Shown piece by piece: positions 21,480-30,749 of a stretch of DNA of 64,000 nt (its first letter is position 1; each line of letters opens with the position of its first letter). This DNA is from DATBVX01 sp963696675 (GTDB lineage: Bacteria; Pseudomonadota; Gammaproteobacteria; Steroidobacterales; Steroidobacteraceae). Location: contig CAVOLM010000048.1 in the NCBI GenBank assembly GCA_963696675.1, positions 31,322 to 95,321 of the forward strand, in the 5' to 3' direction. The position numbers and the translations under genes are program-made. The notes beneath the pieces are model-generated. The model ran no database searches, was not told where the DNA came from, and saw nothing but the letters and a program-made list of their open reading frames with translations.

Positions 21480-22127
21480 TCACAACACGAGCTTGCGGCC
21501 GTGGAAAGCCTCGGCAAAGCCGGACGGGGCGTTGCATTCGATACCTCGAATTCGCATCAAGGCGCGAAACGCATCGGCCGCAAACCAAGGGCGGGTGCGC
21601 TGGGAGGGAAAACAGTCTTCGAGCGCCAGGACTTTTGCGTCCGCGACCTCGGCGGATAGCGGCAGGTACACGTTCGGTTGCCCCAGGTCACCTTCGAACT
21701 TCGCGATCTCGTACTCGAGGATCGTGTGGTCGCGAAAGGTATTCCAGGTGAGCTCGGCCAGCAGCCGGTGATCCTGATGCCGGTCGTACAGTTGATGCGT
21801 GAAAATGAGATCGGGCTGCACGGTCGGCTTGAGGGCTTCGAACGCATCCTTGATCTCGCGTGCGCTCGACGGGAAGTAGCTGGTCGGAAACCGCTGCACA
21901 TCCACGCGATCCTGCGCACGCACGCCGAAGCGCCGGGCGGCCGCACGAGTTTCGGCCTCGCGCACGTCATCCCCCGAGAAGACCACCCAGAGAAGATGCA
22001 TGCCGGGGCAGCGCTTGCGCATTTCGAGCAAGGCGCCGCCGCAGCCGATTTCGATGTCGTCGCAATGCGCGCCGATGCACAGGACACTACGCAGATCGCG
22101 CAGACCCCCGGGCAAGAGTGGATTCAT
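21480..22127 (-). CDS. LmbE/PIG-L family deacetylase
   Basis: Intact 215-residue zinc-dependent N-acetylglucosaminyl deacetylase-like enzyme. The zinc motif AHCDDIEIGCGG lies near residue 20 (the family normally reads AHPDD; here AHCDD), and HQLYDRHQDHRLL supplies the distal histidine. ATG 22127 is preceded by GAGGAG. It is the first gene of the minus-strand operon that runs to the flippase at 13635, so it probably deacetylates a sugar or lipid-linked sugar intermediate in this pathway. Confidence 0.85.
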   Translation of the reverse strand: MNPLLPGGLRDLRSVLCIGAHCDDIEIGCGGALLEMRKRCPGMHLLWVVFSGDDVREAETRAAARRFGVRAQDRVDVQRFPTSYFPSSAREIKDAFEALKPTVQPDLIFTHQLYDRHQDHRLLAELTWNTFRDHTILEYEIAKFEGDLGQPNVYLPLSAEVADAKVLALEDCFPSQRTRPWFAADAFRALMRIRGIECNAPSGFAEAFHGRKLVL

Positions 22128-22399
22128 CTGTCGAGACTCCTCGGCAGTTCGTCGCGGGTCGCGACCACCTCTACCACGCCGGCGCACGGCACTGGCCCGG
22201 GCGACTGGCACGATGGGCTCGAAGTAAATCAAGAGTCTTCCATTATGTATACTGCCCACGTCGCATCCTCGCGTGCCAAGAAACGTCCCAAGTGCTCGAC
22301 GACCCTTCCGCCCGATACGGGCGCCCGCGGCCGGCTGGTGCGCGCTTGTGAGGTGGGCCGCGGCAGGCGCAACGATTGGTACCTATCATCCCGCGCCAA

Positions 22400-23985
22400 A
22401 TGAGTGAGTTGCTGTTTGAGCTGCCCTTGCGCTCCGCCGCGCGTACGCCTGAGGCGGTCGCTCTGCGCCACCGCGGCGCGACGATTACGTATGCTCAGCT
22501 GGCCACGGCGATCGACGCACTCGCCGGTGGTCTCCTGTCCGTGGGTTTGCAGAAGCTCGAGCGGGTCGCGATTTACCTCCCGAAGCGCCTCGAAACTGTC
22601 GCGGCCTACTTCGGCACGGTTCGCGCCGGCGGCGTATTCGTTCCGGTCAATCCGCTGCTGAAGCCTCCCCAGGTCGCGCACATTCTTGGCGACTGCGACG
22701 CGCGCGTCCTGATCACATCCAGCGACCGGTTGCGCGATCTCGGCGCGCTGCCCGAGCTGCGCTCACTGCGTGCGATCGTGACTGTGGACGAGGAGACTCG
22801 TCCCGGCGCGGTGGGCGAGCTGCAACCCGTGCAATGGAGCCAGCTGCTCGGCGCGGCCAGCAAGCCTGGTCACCGCCTCATCGACATGGACATGTGCGCG
22901 ATCCTCTATACGTCGGGCAGCACCGGCCGTCCCAAGGGCGTGGTGCTGTCGCACCGGAACATGGTCACGGGCGCCAGAGAGCGTCGCGCAGTATCTCGAA
23001 CAACCGACCGCAGGATCGCCTGCTGGCGGCGCTCCCCTTCAGTTTCGACTATGGCTTCAGTCAGCTCTCGACCGCATTTCACGTTGGCGCCTCGGTGTCG
23101 CTGATCGATTACCTCTTCGCACGCGACATCATCGGGCTGCTCGAGCAGGATCAAATCACGGGGCTTGCCGGCGTACCGCCACTGTGGGCCCAGCTCGTCG
23201 ACTTGCAGTGGCCACTCGCGGTCGCCCAGCATCTGCGTTACATCACCAATTCCGGCGGAGCGATGCCGGTCGCAACCTTGCAGAAGCTGCGCCGCGCGCT
23301 GCCACGCACGCAGGTCTTCCTGATGTACGGATTGACGGAGGCGTTCCGCTCGACCTATCTCGATCCCGCCGAGGTGGACCGCAGACCGGAATCGATTGGC
23401 AAAGCAATACCCAATGCGGAGATTCTCGTGGTACGGCCCGACGGCACGCCATGCGAAGCCGATGAGCCGGGTGAGCTGGTGCACCGAGGTTCGCTGGTCG
23501 CAATGGGTTACTGGAACGATCCGCAGAAGACCGCTGAGCGCTTCAAGCCCGTGCCCGGGCAGGACCCGGGGGTCGTGCTCACCGAAATGGCCGTGTGGTC
23601 CGGGGACACGGTACGGCGCGACAGCGATGGATTTCTCTATTTCGTCGGCAGGCGTGACGAGATGATCAAGACTTCGGGCTATCGCGTGAGCCCGACGGAG
23701 GTAGAGGAAGTGCTCTATTCCAGCGGCCTCGTCACCGATGCCGTGGCGGTCGGCGTTCCGCACGCGACCCTGGGCCAGGCAATCGTTGCCGTCGTGGCAG
23801 CGCCGGCGGGCTCCGCACAGGATCCTGCCGCCTTACTCGATCACTGCCGCCGCCAGCTGCCGGCTTTCATGGTGCCAGTTGCCGTGCAGTGGCGTGAGAG
23901 TCTGCCGCGCAATCCAAATGGCAAGTTCGACCGCCCGCAACTCGCGGCCGAGCTCAAGACGCAGTATGACGAGAGCGGCGCATGA
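22400..23985 (+). CDS. Acyl-CoA ligase (AMP-forming), exosortase A system-associated
   Basis: ANL-superfamily adenylating enzyme of about 527 residues that would activate a carboxylic acid with ATP for transfer to CoA or to a carrier protein. Motifs: LYTSGSTGRPKGVVLSH (AMP binding), MYGLTEAFRST, GDTVRRDSDGFLYFVGR and RNPNGKFDR with the C-terminal catalytic Lys. The overall pattern resembles the exosortase A-associated ligase family (TIGR03098, recognised from memory). Two extra bases near 22976 and 23000 break the frame; correction gives GAESVAQYLENRPQD. ATG 22400 (MSELLFEL) is the start. The decarboxylase overlaps its stop by four bases. An acyl carrier protein and two hydrolases of the same family set lie at 42-44 kb. 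Confidence 0.88.
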
Positions 23986-25222
23986 GCATCGATACTCTTG
24001 CTCAGCATCCCCCCCACCCGTACTTCGAGGTTCGTGATGACGAGCTGATCCTCGCGGGGCGCACCCTGACGCGAGGTCGCGTCCGCAGTCGGGCGCACGC
24101 CTTTCTATGCCTACGATCGCAGCGTCATGACCCGCCGCGTGCAGGAACTGCGCACCGCCCTCCCCCAGGCCATCCGCCTGCACTACGCGATGAAGGCCAA
24201 TCCGATGCCTGGCGTCGTGCGGCACATGGCGACACTGGTTGATGGCATCGATGTCGCGTCTGTCGGCGAGATGCACGTCGCGCTGCAAAATGGCGGCGCC
24301 GCGGGTTCGATCAGTTTTGCGGGACCGGGCAAGACGCAAGCTGAGCTCGAGCAAGCGGCCGCCGCCGGCATCGTGGTCAACCTCGAATCGGAACGCGAAA
24401 TGCGTGCGCTGGCTGAGATTGCGAGGCGCACGGGCGCCCGGCCTCGTGTCGCGGTTCGCGTGAACCCCGACTTTGAGCTCAAGGCTTCCGGGATGAAGAT
24501 GGCGGGCGGCGCCAAGCAGTTCGGCGTCGATGCCGAGCGGGTGCCGGCGATGCTCGGCGAGCTGGCAAACCTGCCGCTCGAGTTTCGCGGCTTTCACATC
24601 TTCGCGGGCTCGCAGAATTTGCGACCGGCCTCAATTGCGGAAGCGCAGCGTCAATCCGTGGAGCTCGCGATCAGGTTGTCACGCAGCGCGCCCGCGCCCG
24701 TCAGTACGCTGAATATCGGCGGCGGGTTCGGCATTCCGTATTTTCCCGGCGAGGAGCGACTCGACCTGCGCCCGATCTCGCAAGAGCTGCAGGAATTACT
24801 GGTCAGGGTCGAACGCGAGCTGCCGCAGGCTGAGCTCGTCCTGGAGTTGGGGCGCTACCTGGTCGGAGAAGCCGGCGTGTACGTGTGTCGCGTCATCGAA
24901 CGCAAGATTTCACGTGGCCAGGTCTTCCTGGTCACCGACGGCGGCCTGCATCACCACCTGGCTGCTTCCGGCAATTTCGGGCAGGTGATTCGCAAGAACT
25001 ATCCAGTCGTGGTCGGAAACAAGGTGCGCGGGACTGCTCGCGAGACATGCGTCGGTGGTCGGACCTCTGTGCACGCCGCTCGATCTGCTCGCGGATCGCA
25101 TGGAGATGGCAGTGGCCGAAGCAGGCGATCTGATCGTCGTGCTGCAGAGTGGCGCGTATGGACTCACGGCGAGTCCTACTGCCTTTCTGAGTCACCCGGC
25201 GCCGGGCGAAGTCGTGCTGTAG
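23982..25222 (+). CDS. PLP-dependent decarboxylase, exosortase A system-associated
   Basis: Fold-type III (alanine-racemase-like) decarboxylase of the LysA/ornithine decarboxylase superfamily, about 412 residues, PLP bound by the Lys in HYAMKANPMPG. It also shows GFHIFAGSQNL, LNIGGGFGIPYF and ELGRYLVGEAGVYV. The C-terminal catalytic region reads VVGPLCTPLDLLADRM and ends LSHPAPGEVVL. Extra bases near 24072 and 25050 break the frame; both corrections restore family sequence. ATG overlaps the ligase stop, so the pair is coupled. The natural substrate is unknown; its product may be the amine attached by the ligase. Confidence 0.88.
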
Positions 25223-25234
25223 CGCCACTGCCCG

Positions 25235-26096
25235 TCAGGGCGCGGGATTCCCCATCACGCGACGTTGATCCCAATACAGTCGGCGCGCCACCTGCGAGAG
25301 CAGCCTGCCCCGTTCACGCAGCCCGAGGGGACTGCGCCACACGAGGGCCAGCAGATCGAGACTGCGTTGCAGCCGGCCGGATGATGGAGTCCTGAGCTGC
25401 ACGGCCGAACATGTACGACTCGCGTTCGGCACGCGCCATCAGCTGCGTGGCCGTCTGCCGGGTCATGCGTCGAAAGAACAGGTATTCCGGCAGCTCCACG
25501 AATTTTCCCATGAGCGCGAGCTCTGCGAGCAGCACGACATCGGATTGATAGTAGGGACGGTGCAGGCGGGTACGCTCCAGGGCTTCGCGCCGGATGACGC
25601 CGTACATGATGTTGTTGAGGCCGATATACGCGTACAGCCGCGCGAAGCGGGCGCTCGGCGAGTCATCCAGCAGGTTCATGTCACGGTAATAGGGCTCGGC
25701 CGAGTCCAAATCCTCGCTGAACAGTTTCGCGCGCGTACCGCACAGCACGACATCGGTACGCCGCCGTAACTCCGCAACGCAGTCCGCCACAAAAGCAGGT
25801 GCATGCCAGTCCGCGGCGGATGCCCATTTGAACAGTGGGCCGCTCGAGCGGCGAAATGCCAACGAGTAATTGTTGAAGACGCCTATGTTCGAATCGTTAC
25901 GGAAGTAGTGGACGCGTCGATCGGCGCGTGCCTTGGCCGCACAGATCTCGCCAGTCGCATCCGTAGAGGCATTGTCGACGACGATGATTTCCAGGTCACC
26001 GTAGGTCTGCGCGAGCAGCGAATCAAGCGCCCCGGCAACAAAATTCTCGGCGTTGTAGACGGGCATGCCTACACTGACTGTGGCGCTGGCCGTCAT
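25235..26096 (-). CDS. Family 2 glycosyltransferase
   Basis: Inverting GT-A glycosyltransferase of about 287 residues. N-terminal VSVGMPVYNAENFV, then IVVDNASTDATGEI and a long acceptor region with FKWASAADWH and GTRAKLFSED. The C-terminus changes frame near 25395, after MFGRAAQ; the corrected tail reads LLALVWRSPLGLRERG and ends RRVMGNPAP at 25235. The start is ATG 26096, where family homology begins. It converges on the decarboxylase with a 12-bp gap. The donor sugar cannot be predicted. Confidence 0.83.
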
Positions 26097-26513
26097 CGTG
26101 CAACCCGTGGTTCGATGCGAATGCGCGCGATATGTGCTGCCATAGTCGGGTACATGATCATTGCGCGGCAACTTTTTGCTCGTGAAATGATACGGTCTCG
26201 TCGCGTTCCTGCGGCTCCTACCTTGGCGCGGCTTGCTTACGGGCGAGGGGCCGGGCCACCGTCCCGGGCCGTCTGTGTGATCCGAACGTTTCATTATGTC
26301 AAGCGATATGATTGCAGGTACAGCGTGCCGTGGCTCCGTACATGGCCTAGCACAAGTCTGAGCCGAGGGCGCAACTGCGCGCTGATCGGGACGCCGTTGT
26401 GTGACCGTGATTCCCTGAAGTACATCGGCGCTTCTATACAATCCGCACAATCCGCGCAAATAGCGCTGGACTGCGAAGCGGGCCAATCTGAATCCCGCGT
26501 TGGGCCAGGACCA
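26097..26513 (+). other. Divergent intergenic region, no gene seen
   Basis: This 417-bp gap separates the divergent GT2 gene and the chimeric gene. It looks AT-richer than its flanks and holds no supported coding sequence; the long plus-strand frame through it is antisense to the GT2 gene. A TATACA at 26435-26440 with a weak TTCCCT 18 bp upstream could be a promoter for the plus strand. Confidence in that element is low. Confidence 0.4.
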
Positions 26514-26867
26514 ATGAATCGAACACCGAACACCCCGCTCGTCAGCGTCGGAATGCCGCTCTACAACTCGGAGAGTTGGGTCGCGGACTCGATCGAATCG
26601 ATACTCCAGGCCTCGGGCAATTTTGGCCAGGTAATCCGCAAGAATTATCCGCAACTCATCGCCACGCGCGTCGCGGCCGCGCCACGAGAAGTCGTCACTG
26701 TGGTCGGGCCGCTGTGCACGCCGCTCGACCTGCTAGGCGATCGTGTCCAGCTGTCACGCGCCGACGTTGGCGATCTCGTCGCCGTGTTTCAGTCCGGTGC
26801 CTATGGCCTGTCCGCTAGCCCTACCGCGTTCCTGAGTCACCCACCACCCGGTGAAATTCTGGTCTGA
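26514..26867 (+). pseudogene. In-frame chimera: GT2 N-terminus joined to decarboxylase C-terminus
   Basis: A 117-codon frame. Residues 1-32 (MNRTPNTPLVSVGMPLYN, then SWVADSIESILQ) are the start of a family 2 glycosyltransferase. From residue 33 it becomes ASGNFGQVIRKNYPQ and continues to FLSHPPPGEILV, which is the C-terminal fifth of a PLP decarboxylase homologous to the gene ending at 25222. The decarboxylase part is a diverged paralogue (QLIATRVAAAPREVV where the intact gene has VVVGNKVRGTARETC), not a fresh copy. Neither catalytic site is present, so it is most likely a deletion scar removing most of both genes. An assembly join is the alternative. Confidence 0.75.
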
Positions 26868-26879
26868 CGGGGAATCCGC

Positions 26880-27779
26880 ATGCTCTTCAGATTGCGCCGC
26901 AAGGCCGCCCAATGGCGGTTCAATCATAGCGTACGTGCCATCCTGGACACGCCTCCGCTCGACTGCAACCCACACGGACGGGTGACGCTCGTGACGCAAA
27001 TTCATTCACCAGATCTGATGATGTACCTTCTGGCCGCCAAGACCTTTGCCCGTTTCGTTGCGCCCAAGAACGTCATCGTCGTGGGAGATCGTCTTAGCCC
27101 GGCCGAGAAAGACGTAATTCGCGCGCACGTGCAGCCGGTTCAGATTCTCGATATCGACCAGGTAGACACCGTGGACTTGCCGCGTGGGGGCACGTGGGAG
27201 CGGCTCGTTACCATCATCCGGCAAACCTCCACCGACTACACGATTCAGCTGGACGCGGACACGATCACTCTCGGCGCCCCAGACGAAGTCCTGCGCTGCG
27301 TGGCGGATAATCGCAGCTTCACTCTCGGCACGGCGATGGGCCGCTCTGTCGTCAGCGTCGAACAAGCCAGCGCGGCGGTTCGCCACCTGTCCGGAAAGAA
27401 CAGTCACGTGCAAATCGAGGCGGAGCTCGCGCTACACGCGCTGGAACCGAAGCCGGCAAGTTACGTTCGCGGCAATTCCGCGTTCGCCGGCTTCGCCCTA
27501 GGTGCACACAGCCTCGACGCTCTTAGCAGCTTCTCGCGGCAGATGTCGGTGCTCATTGGCAGGCAGAAATGGCTCGAATGGGGCAGCGAGCAGGTGGCGT
27601 CAAATTTCCTGGTCGCAAACGCGCCGGATCCCTGCGTCTTGCCGTTCGAGCGCTACAGATATTATCAGCCCGGCGCCGATCTCCATGCGTGCCGGTTTGT
27701 CCATTTCATGGGTACTTACCGATTCGCAGCCGGCGCCTATCGTCGAGCGGCACGCAATTACCTCAACCGCGCTATTTGA
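26880..27779 (+). CDS. Putative GT-A fold glycosyltransferase (GT8-like), unassigned
   Basis: 299 intact residues; soluble with a short basic N-terminus (MLFRLRRKAAQWRF). It shows a nucleotide-sugar transferase layout: VTLVTQIHSPDLMMYLLAAK, then VVGDRLSP, a DxD metal motif in IQLDADTITL, a middle region with YVRGNSAFAGFALG, and a late WGSEQVASNFLVAN and VHFMGTYRF. Such a pattern suggests a sugar transferase, but I cannot name a family with confidence. It lies 12 bp after the chimeric gene, on the same strand. It is convergent with the methyltransferase at 50-bp distance. Confidence 0.65.
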   Translation: MLFRLRRKAAQWRFNHSVRAILDTPPLDCNPHGRVTLVTQIHSPDLMMYLLAAKTFARFVAPKNVIVVGDRLSPAEKDVIRAHVQPVQILDIDQVDTVDLPRGGTWERLVTIIRQTSTDYTIQLDADTITLGAPDEVLRCVADNRSFTLGTAMGRSVVSVEQASAAVRHLSGKNSHVQIEAELALHALEPKPASYVRGNSAFAGFALGAHSLDALSSFSRQMSVLIGRQKWLEWGSEQVASNFLVANAPDPCVLPFERYRYYQPGADLHACRFVHFMGTYRFAAGAYRRAARNYLNRAI

Positions 27780-27829
27780 AGCAGCTGGTCGATCCGATGA
27801 TGGTGTCGGAGCGCGGCTCACAACCACTC

Positions 27830-28621
27830 CTAGTTCTTTGCAAGCACGCTCTCTACGCTTGTCACGAAGAGATTTCTCACAAGCGGCACTTTCCCAACCA
27901 TCGGTAGGTTCCGGGCCGTGTGCGACGAATGCAGGACCTGCCTAAAGCCGATCCTTCTGACGAGCCTGACGTACCGCCCCTCAGTAATTCGATTCAGACT
28001 AAAGTCCTCCCAGGAATGCGCCACGCTGGTACCGGGGTAAAACACGTTCCGCACTTCGACGATCGTTCGCAGCCCGAACAGCAGGTGGCCCCAGGGAATT
28101 CTCAGCGCGTAGGACAAGTGCGCGCCGAAGGGCGAATAGAACAGCGGCGAGAACTTATTGACCAGTACACCGTTCTTCTTCAGGACGCGCCAGTACTCCT
28201 GAAAACAGCTCTCTAGCTTGATGATGTGTTCGCAGACATTGTGCATGAAGATCACATCAAACGATTCGTCGTGGAAAGGTAGCGATGCCTCGGGCACCAC
28301 GACGAAGTCGACACGTGAGTGGCCCCGAAGCATCACCTCGGATCTGTGAATTTGCTCTTCGTCAATGCTGATGCCGATCGCCGACTTACATCGATTTCCA
28401 ATCCATCCAACCTCTACGCCGTTATCGTCGCACCCAACAACCAGTGCGGTTGATTCTCTGGACAGATATTTCTCTACTTCGCCCAGGAACGGAACGGTAT
28501 CTTCCCGATAGATCTCTTCATGCTTGATGCGATGATGAGTGCGCACCATGGTCGCGTCCGGTCTGGTTGGACCGCCAAGCATGGCGTTGAGCAGGAGATA
28601 CAGCCTCGTTCTCGCGAGCAT
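27830..28621 (-). CDS. SAM-dependent methyltransferase (class I)
   Basis: 263 residues. The motif I region is VVGCDDNGVEVGWIG, with GISIDEEQIHRSE as the second strand, LPFHDESFDVIFMHNVCEHI as the post-motif II segment, and YWRVLKKNGVLVNKF as motif III. These are the features of the Methyltransf_11 group, often acting on sugars or lipids in glycan clusters. The start is ATG 28621 (MLARTRLYLLL). The following 159 bp up to the beta-helix gene shows no gene; two copies of CATATCAGCAAGG stand about 76 bp apart near 28778 and 28853. Confidence 0.8.
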   Translation of the reverse strand: MLARTRLYLLLNAMLGGPTRPDATMVRTHHRIKHEEIYREDTVPFLGEVEKYLSRESTALVVGCDDNGVEVGWIGNRCKSAIGISIDEEQIHRSEVMLRGHSRVDFVVVPEASLPFHDESFDVIFMHNVCEHIIKLESCFQEYWRVLKKNGVLVNKFSPLFYSPFGAHLSYALRIPWGHLLFGLRTIVEVRNVFYPGTSVAHSWEDFSLNRITEGRYVRLVRRIGFRQVLHSSHTARNLPMVGKVPLVRNLFVTSVESVLAKN

Positions 28622-28780
28622 TGTGTTATCCCGGGCGGGCTGCTGGCACGAAAAGACTACCAGCGGTAGCCGGGCGGTCAACTGCTCTGCAGCGGGGTTA
28701 CCCCATCCTAAGCGATACGAGGTCAACAGGCAGCAACAAGCTCAGAGATGGTTGAAGGCGTACCGATAGCGATGGACATA

Positions 28781-30726
28781 TCAGCAAGGAGGCGTGTGCA
28801 GATGCGCGGCAGCGTTAGTAAGCTGACATCGCAGACGCTGCCCGCACCGCCATATCAGCAAGGCAAGCAACAACAAGTCCATTGGGCCGCCGCCGCTGTT
28901 CGGCTCGGCGCTGCCGCTGGCAGTGACGTTGATCGTTTCTTGATCACTCGCCGTGCCGCCGGACCCAGTACATTGCGAGTATGAAGGTCGTCGGAGATGC
29001 CTAACGGCCCGACCGATTCAGTGCCGGAGGGCGCTCTAGTCCCGCTCCAGCCGTCGGACGCCAAGCATGTGTCGGCGTTTGTGCTCGACCATTGCAGCGT
29101 CACGTTCGTGTTCGGCGCCACGGTGCCGGCGCTCGCTGTCAGGCTGACGGTGGGCGCAGCCACGATCGATACGGTCACTGAACGCTGCGTGGTCCCGCCG
29201 GACCCGGTGCAGGCAAGACCAAAGGTCGCGACGTCCGAGAGAGGTCCAACGCTCTGGCTCCCTTGGGTCGACTTGCTGCCCGCCCAGTCACTGAGTCCCC
29301 CAGTGGCAGCGCAACTCGTGGCATTCGTGGTCGTCCACGCGAGCGTCGTCGAACCGCCGCTCGCTACTGACGGTGGATCCGCTTTGAGATCGACAGTTGG
29401 TGCTGCCGGCGCCGACGTGTTCGTGCCCTTGAATCCGGGTGCCACGACCCAGCCGGGGTTGGCCGATACACTCCATTCGTAAGCCCCCGCATCGGGGGTA
29501 CCACTGCGCGCGCTTCCGTTGAAGTCGAGTCGCCCCGCGGCCAGATCGCCAGCATCCAATAGTCGGGACTGGCGGTCGGGTAGACATTCTTGCCCGCCAC
29601 GTCGAGAAGATCGAGCGCCCGGGCCTGCCCGGTGCGATAGCCGCTCGAGGGGAACGCCGACGTCGGCGGCGCAATGACGTTACCGGTGACCACGACTCCC
29701 GAGAGACCGGAGATGACGAAGTTGTCGGCGTCGCAGTAGATCGCGTTGTTGGCGAATACGAGTCCGGGTGGCCGCTCCAGCTGCCGAGCCGCACGCACGG
29801 GATCGCCACCCACGATTGTATTGTGGACGAACTGCAGGTTGCTCGGCACTGCACCCTGGTGCGGCTGGGAGTTGAAGCCGCTGCTCCCGGGGCTTTCGAG
29901 GATGATATTGTTGCGGATGACGGCGTCGGCAGCAGCCTGGATGCCGGAATCTCCGCACTGCCACATCACGTTACCTTCGACGATATTCACCGGATTACCC
30001 TGCGTGCCGTAAACGAGGATGCAGGGAAAACCCGGTGTTGTAGATGACGTTGTCGCGCACCACGTTGGAGTGCGATCCGAGCTTGACCTCGATGCCGTCG
30101 CCCTGCGTCGAGTTGCGCGTGTCGTGGATCCAGTTGTTCTCGATCAGCGAATCGCGAACGACGCAGGCCGCATCGTTGCAACCGACGTACATGCCCTCTC
30201 CCGTGCCTGTGCCGTCACCGCCGCCGGTCCGATAGATGTGGCTGTGCCGCACCACGATGTTGTTCATGCTGCTGCGGAAGTTGACTCCCACATCGACATC
30301 GTGAATGTCGAGATCTTCGAGCGTGATGAACTGCGGGTTGCTGTTGAGGTTGACGCCGTCGCCGCCGTTGCTGCTGATCTCCAGCCGCGACAGGGTAAGG
30401 TAGCGAGCGCCCTCGATGTTGATCGTGTTCTGGGCTACAGCTGATGCGGCACGCGCGATATGTGGCAGTTCTTCACCATCTGCACCCTTGATCAGCACCG
30501 GGCTCGAGGGCGTCCCCTGCACCGTGACGCTGATGCGGCCGGTATCGAAATAATCTCCGGCGTGCAGGATTAGGGTGTCACCTGGATGTAAGCTTTCTGC
30601 TGCGAGTTCGAAGCTGCCGCCTGGAAAGAGCTCGATGATGTCCGCGCACGCGGTTCTGAGATCGGCCAGAATCAAGAAGCCGATAGAGTAGATCGCAATA
30701 CTCGTCAGTTTGCTTAGGCAGGGCAT
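28781..30726 (-). CDS. Secreted parallel beta-helix protein with Ig-like repeats and SGGG C-terminal anchor
   Basis: Reconstructed to about 645 residues. It starts MPCLSKLTSI (a second ATG at 30741 is possible) with a signal sequence ending RTACA. A right-handed beta-helix follows (about 30-360): ITLEDLDIHDVDVGVNF, VVRHSHIY, VVRDSLIENNWIHDT and VIRNNIILESP are repeating coils as in pectate/alginate lyases and AlgG-type epimerases. TPDAGAYEW closes this domain, as in choice-of-anchor Q proteins. Two Ig-like repeats follow, each with one Cys pair. The C-terminal tail is PNSGGGPMD, then LLLLALLIW and basic residues, stopping at 28781. At least three indels (near 30010, 29500 and 28990) shift the frame. 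Catalytic residues are not identified. Likely surface-anchored polysaccharide-modifying enzyme. Confidence 0.75.
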
Positions 30727-30749
30727 GTTGGCCCTGAGCATAAGCTGCA

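Noticed and set aside
25803..26513. Extended N-terminus of the chimeric gene
   Set aside because: This stretch is the antisense of the GT2 gene and has no homology; ATG 26514 is where GT2-like sequence begins.
28776..28866. Two copies of CATATCAGCAAGG as attachment sites
   Set aside because: Only 13 bp, 76 bp apart, with no integrase; probably chance within the end of the beta-helix gene.
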